Assembly: GCF_007655135.1 (NCBI RefSeq)
Contig: NC_045134.1
Location: forward strand, 5,662,982-5,726,981
Direction of reading: 5' to 3'
DNA: 64,000 nucleotides
From: Punica granatum
Taxonomy: Eukaryota > Streptophyta > Magnoliopsida > Myrtales > Lythraceae
A program made the translations under genes and the position numbers. The notes under the pieces were generated by a model. It was not told where the DNA came from. It made no database searches and worked only from the letters and a program-made list of their open reading frames with translations. Positions 20,165 through 31,755 of this stretch are shown here, piece after piece (within the stretch, counting starts at the first letter, position 1; each line of letters begins with the position of its first letter).

Positions 20165-23100
20165 AGGTGAGAAAGGCAGTGAAGTCGGAGATAATGGAGG
20201 TGTCTTTCTTCTTTTACTTTTCTTTTTGTGATGGTGGTGGTGTCTTTTGATTTTTATTCGTCCTTTTTCTTTATTGTCTTTTCCTTTTCCTTTATTTGAT
20301 CTTTTATTCATTATTTTTTTTTTTGACCCTCCTTATAAAAAAAATATTGATGATTGAGAACCTAGACTGTTAGTATCATGTCAAAGAGCGAGGGTCCGAT
20401 CGGAGGTTACGTTCTATCCGGTCGGATGAATTGATAACTCATCATCTATTCGCGTATCGTTCACAGCCTTTTCTTAAGGAAACATGGGTTGTCGGATGAC
20501 TTGAAAAAGGAAACATAGACAGAGATTCGAGTTCCATGAACCAAAATCGTGTATGTCTTGGAATCCAAAAACACTAGACGACTACATATGACAAGGTTTT
20601 TACAACAGTATATATAACATCTGGGCAAAGTCATAATACCATTAAAGATCGTACAGTCAAATTATAACATTAATAAGCGTAGTAAATGTTGCAAATGACG
20701 ATTATATTTAAAAATATACACTCATACGATGCGATGTACAGAGCTCTTGTAACGATTGTTTTACTGTACACTCCTTATAGCAGCTTGATTTTCTCTAAAC
20801 TTTTCACGTTGAATTCAGTCAAAACTTAATCCAAGTGGTATGATGTCACTGAAATCCACTAAAATTGATTATTGTGGATGACGTGAAAATGATTAGATGA
20901 TGTGCCAACTTGCCATTAGCAATTCCCTTGGTGAGGCCAGCGTCACAAAGGTTGGCCCCTATTAGCTTAATTAATTAATTCCCACCAAGTTTATCAGTTG
21001 TACATATATAAAAAAAAATGATATAATACATCATAAAATAAAATGGAAAAACAGAATTATCATTGAATAAGATAATTAATTAAAATCTAAAGCGTCGGCA
21101 GCTGTTTCAAGGAGAATTTGGACGGACAGATTTGTGGGGTTGCTTTCTATTCTGAAATGATGCTAATGATAATGATGATTTTAGGTATAATAAACAAAAG
21201 TTGGCTCTGATATTTTCTAATAAAGAAAGGAAATAAGACCTAATTGGAAAGCAAAACCAAATCCCATAGTGACGTGCATGTACATTTTTCTAACAATGAC
21301 AACCTTTTTTTTTTTTGGGTGAATAACAATGGAAAGTATTTTGAACAATTAATAAGATGCACAAACTGAAATCGATCTAATTTTCAGTGCCCACGATTCG
21401 ATCCTATCAAAAATGATGTATGCATTAAAGAAGCTAGCTATGACATCATGAATTCATATCGCTAATAAGTTAAATAGATGTTCATACGTGCCTCTTGAGG
21501 TGCACAATGTTTTACATGTTGTATTCATGTTGAGAACTTATTTGTCCCGTATCAAAAAATATAAAGAAAGTTCATGAAATATACGGGGAATCGATTATAT
21601 TATTTATCACTTTAATCTTTTAAATGGGACATAATTTCAACTATTTATAAGTTCTAAAAATTAATTGAAAGGAATTAAAAATTTAGCGAGATGTGGATAT
21701 TGAGGGAAAGGATTACGAGTTATCATGGACAAAATTAATAGTTATTAAGAAAATATTTTCCGTAGCAATTAAAATTTGCTTGATCCTAAATTCTTATAGC
21801 CTATTAATAATCTCAACTTTTTTTTTTCCATGGATTGCAATTGATCTTTTCGAGAGTGCGAACACCTATATTCAAATGGATAAGTTGTAAACAGAATGTG
21901 GCTGAAGACCACTCGATCCAAGTGGGGCTGAACAATGTTAGGTGAAATGGAGAGAAAAAGGTAATTATATGTCAGCAAAAGTGTTATGTGGTAGGTCATG
22001 TGTGGTTTGGGGCAAAAGGGCAATGACCCCATTACATGTGTCATCGTCCTACTCAGATTCCACCCAAAGTGATGGGGGAAAAAAACATTATCGTATCTCA
22101 ATCGTCACCTTTTTCATTTTTCTTGATTTTCTCACTTTTCATTTTCTCTTTAATTTCTTCATATTTCGCTTTGAACTGAACGAAAAAATGTTCGTAAATA
22201 AACGCTTAATCGGGCCTTGAACAGCTCCACAAGTTAACAGATCCATATGTATATATCTTCGGACTTCTTCACGTGGAAGTTACGTCTACCCGTTGAGTTC
22301 ATAAGTTCATAAGTCTGATGGATGACGGAATGATCTTGTAATATCAAGTTTTAAGAACTATAATTACCGTGATGAAAACATTAGATTTTTCTATAGTGAT
22401 CACTAATATTATCATTTTGGATTAGTTCCGTGATGCAAGATAATACATAATCGGTGACTTTCACATCATATCCGATTATATCACATGCTTTTTCTGGACG
22501 TCATGCCCTTCTTCCAACACAAGCATGGGCACCATGTGCGACCAACTTGAGATACACAAAAAGTTCGAATGAAAGAAAATTATATCACGATGGAGCCCGA
22601 AAAGCGAACAAAATCTTCATTTCTACTATAGCCATAACGACTTGTTTGGTATATAAAATGAGAAAAAAAAATTTGTACGAGATGAGTTCTAAACTTCTGT
22701 TTAAGTCAATACACGTATTAGTTTTGATAGAGTTTTATATATAATAAATCACAAATTATTATAAGTGAATCAGTTTATTAAGCAATATACAAATTTGGTC
22801 ATTAATTGTCAGTTTGAATTACTTCCCAAATGGGGACCCATAAATGATTTAAAGAAGAATTAGAAGATTGCAACATTTTGATAATGTCCAAATATTAACG
22901 CCCATAGAAAAAAAGAGAGGAGGAATTCCCTTACCCATACAATACACCAATATATTCAAATGAATAAAAACAATAGAAATTAGAACAAACCGACCTCAAG
23001 AACTACAAACGAATACGACATGCAAACTGATAAAAACCGTCACATAACTACGTGTCAATGAATTTGCTGAAACGAGTCGAATTATCAATAATGAATCCAA

Positions 23101-24041
23101 GCCCAACATCCGCATCGAAAAGTTTGCTTACGACCGAAGGAATATGCTGCTGGATTTCTCTTTTCGGCCAACACCGACCGTGCATATAAATATTGATGAC
23201 CTTTGCATTTGCTTTTTTTTTTTTGGATATAGTTTTTTTTCTGAGAAAAATTTATATAGCATTTGCATGTTGTATTGCTCAAGTACTAAAGTAAAGGTGA
23301 AGATGAAAGATGTGTTGGACGGTCAGCCCCTTTTTATCTTTAAAACCTTATCTGCTATGTCCACAAACATGACATGACATCAACAAAATTCTCCAGAAAA
23401 AAAATAAAATGAGAAAATGACATTCTTCGGCTCAACCTTGTAGCATTCACACATGATGTGCTTCTCTTGTTCTTTCCCATTTTCACCTTTTTCACATATC
23501 TATCTTAATCTTACGGAGCGAAAGTTCCACCGAGGGTTTTCCATACTGCCCATGTGAGTCCAGAGGTATCGACCCCTGACGATGCAGGTTGGACCTTATA
23601 TCAGTGAATATCGCAAACACGGCTACAGGAGATGAACTAATTGATGGGATGGAACACCGGCACGAACTAGAACAAAGACCCGATATTTTCTTGTGCGACC
23701 GCAATAGGAGAAGGAACGAATATTTTCCAAAAGAGTTGTAGTTTGATAAGGCAGCGGCTCGGCTATAGTTTCAAAAAAGCCAGGCCACAAACAGGGCCTT
23801 GTACAAAAGATTTGACGAAATGAGCTAATTTGACAGGTCCTCATGTGCTTCATATTTCGCATCAAGAAAACACTGTTCCATTCAGGCTACAACCATAAGG
23901 TCCATAAGACACACTCTGGCATCTACATAAAGAGGTACAGATCGAACTCGAAGACAAGTTCAGTTACACCCACGCAATTTCTTTTATGGCATCCTGATCG
24001 ATTGCTTGGAGCTTGCCTCAGTACGTAGCTCGAAGCTTGTC
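20165..24041. other. long AT-rich intergenic region
   Basis: I find no supportable gene in nearly 3.9 kb. Open frames (such as 21693-21890, 21942-22220 and 22454-22744) are short, AT-driven and unlike known proteins. The part next to 24042 is probably the 3' UTR of the Tmem_14 gene; short frames at 23492-23865 fall near it. Confidence 0.5.
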
Positions 24042-25697
24042 TTAGTGCATGCTGCGGAGAATCCCGTGGAGATAGCCACCAGTCATAACGAGCGAGACAA
24101 GAGACACAACTCCAGCAGGAAATACCTTCCCTGACTTCTTAAACCGGGAGCCCATCACCACTAGAAGAGCAGCTGATATTCCTGCAAATTCAGAAATCAC
24201 ATCAGGTACTGCCGCCATTTATCCGTCTAGGAAGTAATGAAAGGTCACATAGAAAATCTTCGATTCTTTACGACGGATGAGAAACTTTGTTAATTTAAGA
24301 AATTCAAATGCTTCCGAGATCAGGCCACAGCAGATACTAAGGGAATTTTGGAGGGCAAAAATTCTTTTTTCTAAATAAAGGACAAATAAATAGTCTATTA
24401 TATTAGATTCCAATCGTCAAGTAGCAAGCTTCACTGCTTGCTGCCAGAGCAGCGACGATCACCGAAAGAAATCATTCATATGGGCGCAAAAGCTTCCTCC
24501 TTTATGAGAGTTGTCAGTTAAACTAGCTCATCTACTCACCATGCCTTCGTGGCCACTGCTGTTCTGGCAAGGCAATTTCTGAAGTTATCACAAACAGTAA
24601 TCTGTTTGACTATACCTTTTAGAGGGAGAGGAAAGGATGGAGAGGATAGGGATGGGCATGGAAGAAAACTGCTCGCTCTTCTTAGAATGATGTTAGTAAA
24701 GGCGAAGAGGGGAGAGGTAATGCATCTATATGTCCCTACTCCTCACCTTCCACTACGACACATAAGGGCAAAGTGGGGTATTAATGAAATGCAGTCAATT
24801 CTTTTGTCCAACTCTATCCATTTCCATTTCCCTTTTACGTCCCTCGTGGCCCAAAAGAATTCTCCCAAACTCATCCAACTGAATGATAGCACTACACCTT
24901 CGAGTCCTCTGAGAATCCCTCCATCCGCACAAAGTATGAAGTTCTGACTTAAGCACATAACAAAGTTCAAAAGTTTATGCAGTGTTTCAATCCTTGTCCT
25001 GTGTAGCTGAGGTTTAGAGCAACAAGTTACTTATGATGAGAGGAATAATCTCAGCAATTTTGTAAAGGAAAATGCTTCTTCCTCCGATTCACATGATGAG
25101 CTGGTATGCCTACTCCTTCACATTAATTAATTGCCCGTGATTGTGCCAATAATTACAAAATTGCCACTTGTGTCTATTCACAGCTTTTTTCGTAGGTTTG
25201 ACTTTGGCACACATAGCATTACTCTTTTGTAAAATATCTCATATTCGGTGGTTGGAGTGGAAATTTAATTTTCCAAGGCTGCTTATTTCATTTTCCTGAA
25301 ATAAATGTACTCATATTTACTGATCCTAGGGGCAATTCAATCATTAAGAATTATCATTTAAACCTCTGAAATGAGATTTCCACTTCTCAAAGAAACAAAA
25401 TCAGTAAATCATCACTATGTACCAAAATCATACTGCCCACAAAGTTAACTCAACCAAATTGAAGCACATAACCGAGAAATTTCCTCAATTTAAAGAGAAT
25501 GCATGATATGTGTAAACAGAAACATGAGGGAATTCTATTAGATCAAAGCTTCAGTTTCTTACCAAGTCCAATTGAAGATGCGAAGACCGGTCTTGAGGGA
25601 AGCTGAGAGTAGACATAATACAATAGTGCAGCTGATACTCCACCAGCAGCGAGCGACTTCTGACTTCCACTCTTCAGGTATCCCATGACACCACCCA

Positions 25698-25756
<59 letters not shown>

Positions 25757-26591
25757 AGTTAACCTTGAGCTGATTGTATAACAAGGAAATGAACCATAAA
25801 AACTGAATGGCCTGATATCAACACTGATCTAGACAGACAAATATCGATTTTAGCGAATCTCATAGAAGTTCAATCATGAAAAATTCTCTCCACTTGAATG
25901 AGTCCATCATAAAAATATATGAAAGTATATCTCAATATGATGAGTTTCCCTGTTCAGATCATTTCGGGAGTCCAAAAATTGTTTCCCTGGGAAGGAAAAC
26001 ATATGAGATGAAACTCCATGGCCATTTCACGTTTATATCAATTTACAATGTTGTCATCTCCAAAGGATTGAACTTTGAGCTCAAGCGCCTAAATTTTAGC
26101 CAATTAAACCAAACCAATCATACTTACTCCGGAAACTCGAAACTAACTCCGCATTGACTACACGAAATACCGAGATCATGTGCTACTTCGACAGCGAGAT
26201 TCTCCAGCATTAATGATACTAAACGCAAAAGAAAGACTTTACCTGCGACAAGAGCAGCATAGCCCAGAGTCAACTTTTGTGACATTGACATCCCGGTCTT
26301 CTTCTCCTCCTCCTCCTCTTCCCCCTCACCCCCGTTCTCACCATACCGACCTCCACCGCCGCCGCCACCTACAGGGCCTCCGCCACTCCCGCCGCCGGAG
26401 GAAAACGCAATAACATGCCCCGGATTCGAGCCCTGTCTCGTAAGGGAAATCCTCAATCGGATGAGCCCGGAGCTCGAGAACTGATGGGAAGATGGAGCCA
26501 GAAGAGAGTTGGTGGCGAATAATGAGCTCGGCTTCTGCTGGAGGAGAAGAAGAGACGACTGAGATGCACCGAAGACGACCGATTCCGCCAT
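24042..26591 (-). CDS. plastid Tmem_14 family protein, FATTY ACID EXPORT-like
   Basis: Plastid FAX proteins move free fatty acids across the inner envelope. Exons on the minus strand are 26591-26243, 25697-25563 and 24181-24042, giving 207 aa. Residues 1-60 are Ser/Leu-rich and look like a chloroplast transit peptide. A Gly-rich then Glu-rich linker follows (about 65-98: GGGGGGG, EEEEEEKK). The Tmem_14 domain spans about 103-207 and includes LGYAALVAVGGVMGYLKSGS, SLAAGGVSAALLYYVY and GSRFKKSGKVFPAGVVSLVS. Both splice joints fall inside codons and restore the family sequence. Intron 1 ends in a (TA)n(TG)n tract touching its acceptor. It is closest in layout to FAX2-4 of Arabidopsis; the exact paralogue cannot be assigned here. 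The gene is divergent from AIP2. Confidence 0.9.
25700..25756. repeat. (AC)22(AT)n microsatellite at a splice acceptor
   Basis: An uninterrupted AC run (25700-25744) followed by AT (to 25756) lies in the Tmem_14 gene. Read on the gene's strand it is (TA)n(TG)n ending TAG, directly at exon 2 (25697). Confidence 0.95.
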
Positions 26592-27197
26592 TTTCGTGAC
26601 CGCTCCGGAGCTTCGAGAGCCGACTAGATGTTCCCCTTTGGTCTTCGAGTTTTATTCCGATCAGAAACTAACTTTGCGAAAAGGTCCCAATAGTGTACTG
26701 CTTTTGGCAATAAGAGACGGTTTAATATCGAACCGAATTGAATCCAACAAAAAGACCGAACCTCTCGAATCGGTTCTAATTCAATGCGATTTATAAACAA
26801 ATAAAAGTGATTCTATTAATGACTTTTTATATTCAATTCGGTCAATCGTGAATCATCGAACCAAATTGCTTTGATTAAAACTAAGTGCAACCCGTATGTT
26901 ACATGAGAAATTTGATGCGAATATAAAGTCAAATTATATATTTTAAAATTATAAGAGTATTAATGAAATTAAAAATGCAAAAATAATATATTAATTTACT
27001 TTATAATTAGAATCGACATATTAATTTAAAAAGAAATACTTTTTTTTAAATATATAGATATAGATAATAAAAGATGATTGCATTTAATATATACAAATTA
27101 AATAAATGTTTTGCTTAATTAAATATATATCAATTTCAAGATATAAATTATGTTCCATCTGATAGCACATATAAAGACAATTATATAATTAAAGACA
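26592..27197. other. divergent intergenic region, FAX side
   Basis: No gene is visible. The part near 26592 is the leader and promoter of the minus-strand Tmem_14 gene; the rest is AT-rich. Confidence 0.5.
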
Positions 27198-27475
27198 ATA
27201 CTCCATTTGCTTTCGCAATTGTATTTTAAAATTTCAATTCTAACTTTAACTCTACTCACTACACAAAAAAAAAAACTCTTCAAAATAAAAAAGATGGGGC
27301 CTATACATAAATCCACATACACCTCAATTATACTCAATTTATTTTTTAATACTAAATTCTCTCGATTATTCATTATTTTTTTTACACTTTTTCTCATAAT
27401 TCAACAAAACAATCATTACAACTCAATTAAAATCAAAACTTAACTTAACTGAACTCTAAAATCAAACACACCAAC
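27198..27475 (-). mobile_element. MITE, same family as 40786-41042, inverted
   Basis: Read on the minus strand the element starts GTGTTTGATTTTAGAG, continues with TTTTAATTGAGTTG and ends in AGTAGAGTTAAAGTTAGA. The copy at 40786-41042 shows the same order of phrases on the plus strand. Terminal inverted repeats are diverged (CCATTTGCTTTC at the other end). There is no coding capacity; the 78- and 92-codon frames inside are chance. It lies in the divergent promoter interval between FAX and AIP2. Confidence 0.75.
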
Positions 27476-28357
27476 ACATTGAGAGAAATGAGCAAGTTAG
27501 ATTGAGGGGAGAAGGCAGGGATTTTCTAGGGAAGCAAAGATGGTTGACAAATTTAATTTTATTCTATTTTGACTTGTGAATGATATAGTTATTTATAGGG
27601 TTTTTAGTACGTATATTATTGGATTACGTATAAAAATTATATCTTGAGATACTCTTTACATTATTGAGTAAATTTTTTCATTTCTTAAAAGAGAACTTTA
27701 ATTATTATTCAATATGTACGAAAACTGATGATTAATTAATATGACAAAGTTCAATTAATTGAATTGTAAATACACGCAATGTAGAGTTAATGGTTCACTA
27801 ACCGAGCTTAGATAAAGTGTCCACGTTGTGCTTTTAGTTTTTTATATTATAATTGATAATTGATTGATTGATTATTTTCCTAAATATTAAAATAACTAAA
27901 AAATTCACTAAAGTAATTAATATAATCTTTTGAAGAAGCAAAGTAAAAAAAAAACAAAAAACCAAAATTTACTAAAATCAGCGTTAGTTGTTGTTCAACT
28001 CATAGTAATTGCGTCTAATTGAGCCGAACCTATTTACTTTAATCTTAGGTTTTTTTTTTGATCTTGTTAATAGAAAATCCGATTATATTTGATTTTTTTT
28101 TCCAGATAAAGTGATTATGTCTCGCATTAATACCCCGCAATGAATCGATCAATTTGCAGTTCGGTTTAATTTGGCACGGTTTTTGAACCAATTCGAACCA
28201 TGCCCACCAATTTCTTGTCAAGCAAGTGGGCAATTTTGAATTAAAATTATAACAGATGGGTAATCGTAAGATATTTCATAATATGGGGTGGAAATTGAAA
28301 TTAAGATAAATAGACGACCAGGTATTGATGATCCTTCCATACGACCTTCCCCATCGT

Positions 28358-28388
<31 letters not shown>

Positions 28389-28476
28389 GGGTTACCTCTC
28401 GCGCAAGAAAAACCCATATAAGATTGAAGCCATCGTTGCTTCCGTCTCAGAGAGATTCATCAGGGAAGGAGGGAAA
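27476..28476 (+). promoter_or_regulatory. AIP2 upstream region
   Basis: This is AT-rich DNA with no gene, ending in a CT-rich leader (CTCTGTCTCTGTCTCTGTCT around 28360-28390) before the AIP2 ATG. The start of transcription was not located. Confidence 0.4.
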
Positions 28477-31136
28477 ATGGGGTCTTCATCTTCCGAGGAA
28501 TGCGTGAGCGGGCAATTGGAGGAATTGCAGAAGCAGCTTGGGAAGAAGCAGAAGTTCGAGGAGGCTGTTTCGTCCCTCAGAGCCCTCCTCCAGCAATCCT
28601 ACCCCTCTGCTTCTCCTCCGCTTCGGCAGAAGGTCTGTACTCTTTCTCCTTTCGTGCTCGGATCGAATCTCCTTCATGCTTGAGTTTTGCTGCTTGAGCG
28701 TCTTCATGGGAATGTGTTATGTGGCCATTACCATGAGGAAGATTATGGTTTTCTGTGGTTCTCGATTGGGCATGATTTTCATGTTGAAACCCTCAAATTT
28801 GCAGCTCCGTTGCTGCCGTTTGCCGAAACATTCACTTTTGTTCAATGTTCCAATGGGCATGAGGCTGTCCCGATTGATTCATGGAAAACTAGACATGACA
28901 AAGGAATCATTTTTAGGAACCAGAATGTCTCCCGTTTCGTCCATGTGCTGAATGTGTAGTCAATTTGTCCTTAACCATTAACCAAGTTGTTAATGGTAAC
29001 CGCAACAACATCAAGTTTTTATGTACCCTGTTACCACATCAGCACATTTCAGACTATCTGATGCTCGTGCCGAATCACGACCATATAAGCCAATATGTAA
29101 TGTTCGATGGGTTAGTATGATAAGGCCAGCTCCTAGTGGTTACAAAACATTGGTGGGCTTAAGGGATATTTCACCCTTTGTTGTGTGCGTTGAATTCGAG
29201 CGGAATTGAATTTCAGTAAGTTGGATGAATATGCTTGTGTTTGCTTATGTTGCTTATATAATTATGGCATATTCATCTATGTATTTAGCTTGTACTTGGA
29301 AGCATGATATGGGTAAAACTTCTTCTATAATATTTGACTAAAATACCAAACTTCAATGGTGCTAGATTTATGCCGTTGTATGCCGAGTTGCGACTGTTTT
29401 GAGGACAAGATATACAGCACCAGGGTTCTGGCATACTGGGATAGGGCTCTTCGAGCAGGCTGAGACCCTGGTCTCTAAACCATCTGAGAAGGAACACTTG
29501 AGAAGCTGCATTTCTCAAGCACGAGAGCACTTGCATTTAGCCGAGAATCCAGCACCTGCACAGAACAATGCCAACAGAGGTCCGGCAACTGATGCACCTT
29601 TTCAGCTGTTCAATAATGGATGTCTATTATACTCTTTCTTACTTGTAGTTTCTGTGTCGATCTAGGCTACTTATTTGAGGGCCATCTCACTGTGGATCCT
29701 GAGCCTCCACGGCCCCAGTGGCTTGTACAGTCAGACCTCATGAACGCAGTCGCCACTCTAGCAGCAGCTGAATCCTCTCACCCAACGGAAGAAAGGAACT
29801 TATCGGAAAATACTGCAAATCTACTGGAGGAGCTCATTCAGAATTTTGAGGACTCGATCCCTGAGGTATATTAGTGCCCCATTTCCTTATTCCATTGCCT
29901 TATTTGAATTTTGAACAGATAGTTTGAGAAAATGTAGTTTGTGTCTCATTGAGGATTGATTAGCATTATTGCTCTATTATTAATGATTTCTATCCAATGT
30001 GCTGGTTAAAATGAGAAGTGCCGGATTTACTTTTGTGTTTCTTGTCGAAGATATAACAGTGAACTTCTGCTTTTAGATCCTTGAGGATGTGGCTGGAGCT
30101 CCAAGGGCTCCACCTGCCAGTAAAAAAGTTGTTGCGAAGTTGCCCGTAATTACTCTTACAGAAGAAATCCTGGCCAAAATGGGAAAGGGTGCAGAATGTG
30201 CGATTTGTCGGGAGGACTTGCAAGTCAATGATAAGATGCAGGAGTTGCCTTGCAAGCACACATTTCACCCACCCTGTCTAAAGCCTTGGCTGGTAAATTA
30301 TACTTCCTTCTGATCTGTATCTCATTACATGCTTTATATACTTTTACGAATTTTGGCCATTAGTAGCAGGGTATACATAGATTTGGCACGGGAGGTTTCT
30401 TGAGAAGAGTGATATTTGCCTGCAACACTTCTTCATTACATCAAGTGAATATAAATCTTTTCTGGTTAATCTACATATCCTTCAAAGAGAGATGCAACCA
30501 TAATTTTTCCTTTTCTAATTTCATTTTGTGGAAGAACCATTCGCAGCCAGTAGAAGAAGATTCCTTTATTCAATTTGTTTATCCTACTACCCTAAAATCC
30601 AACTAATTGATAATCTGGGAATGATTTTTCCATTCTAATTATTGCCATCTTTCACATAACGAGAAGGGCTATTATTTGCCCATCCAATAAGAAGTGTTGT
30701 TCTATTGGTCATACCCTGTGATCGAGACAATTGTCTGAATCCTTTGGAACCAAACTTCTAAGTTTTATGATTTCCATTTTTAAATTCTCGCTGCAGATAA
30801 GTATAGGTATTTGTCATATTCTGCAGTCAATTCCATACAGTAGCCACTTGAAGTCATGTTTTATAGATCATGAAGTGTACTGGGGCCACAAATTCGACGT
30901 TTCGATACTAGTTAGCATACACGGCTTATATTTTGCTGTATGTATTACTCCATTGGGTGAAAGCTTGAAGTTTATATATATCACAGGATGAGCACAACTC
31001 CTGTCCGATTTGCCGACACGAGCTGCAGACCGATGATCATGCCTATGAGAGCTGGAAGGAGCAGGAAAGGGAGGCCAAAGAGGAGAGAAAAGGTGCTGCC
31101 AATGCTGTTCGTGGGGGCGAATATATGTATGTTTAG
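28477..31136 (+). CDS. AIP2: AIP2-like RING-H2 E3 ubiquitin ligase
   Basis: In Arabidopsis AIP2 ubiquitinates the abscisic-acid transcription factor ABI3 and so damps ABA responses. Exons are 28477-28632, 29366-29579, 29666-29865, 30077-30292 and 30987-31136, giving 311 aa against about 310 in Arabidopsis. The N-terminus is helical and charged (GQLEELQKQLGKKQKFEEAV). The AIP2-specific middle includes VCRVATVLRTRY, GFWHTGIGLFEQAE and GYLFEGHLTVDPEPPRPQWL. The RING-H2 starts at C231 (CAIC, then PCKHTFHPPCLKPWL). The last intron splits it before DEHNSCPICR. The short 86-nt intron 2 restores NRGYLFEGH. The ATG at 28477 sits in GAAAATGG. It lies 620 bp before the next gene on the same strand. Confidence 0.95.
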
Positions 31137-31755
31137 GAACCAGTAGATCGGATATGTATACATCATGTAGTTTACTCTGAATGCTCGTAAAAGTTCCTTA
31201 ATATCAAGTTTCCATCAAAACTCATTCCTTGTTACTCTTCAAATTCAATTGAACGCTCAAACTTGGAGCATCAGCTCGAGTGCTTTCATATTGGAATCTC
31301 TTGCACGTTTTGCTCCTGGATCCGATCCGATCGTTCCTTCCGAGCTTTGCTCCCCTATAATACCTATACTTGTCTACAATTCCACCTAGTCAATGTCGTC
31401 GTCTAGAACTCGAGAAACCAATTGTATATCAGTTGAGACTGCGTGACATGAGGCTTTACGGGTGTTTGGGAAAGGGTTGAGGATTGCGGTCAATTTTAAA
31501 TCTATCCTGTGAGTAGCCCGATAACTGAAAACCAACCCAAGCCCACGGGCTTAAAGGACAGACCATCCACCCCATCAGCTCGGTGTCTTTGTCTGTGTCT
31601 GTATGCCTGTCGACTCGTGGCAAAGCCAGACACAAGTGAACGAGCCGCAAGAACCGTGGCGAAACAATCGACACAGATTTCCATTCTGTTCATTTCAGAG
31701 AATTTCCCTTCACCATTCACCTTCAAAGAGGGTCGCTGCTGATCACTGCATTCCG

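Noticed and set aside
25543..25743. Frames encoding (CV)n peptides
   Set aside because: They are translations of the (TG)n microsatellite running into FAX exon 2, not proteins.
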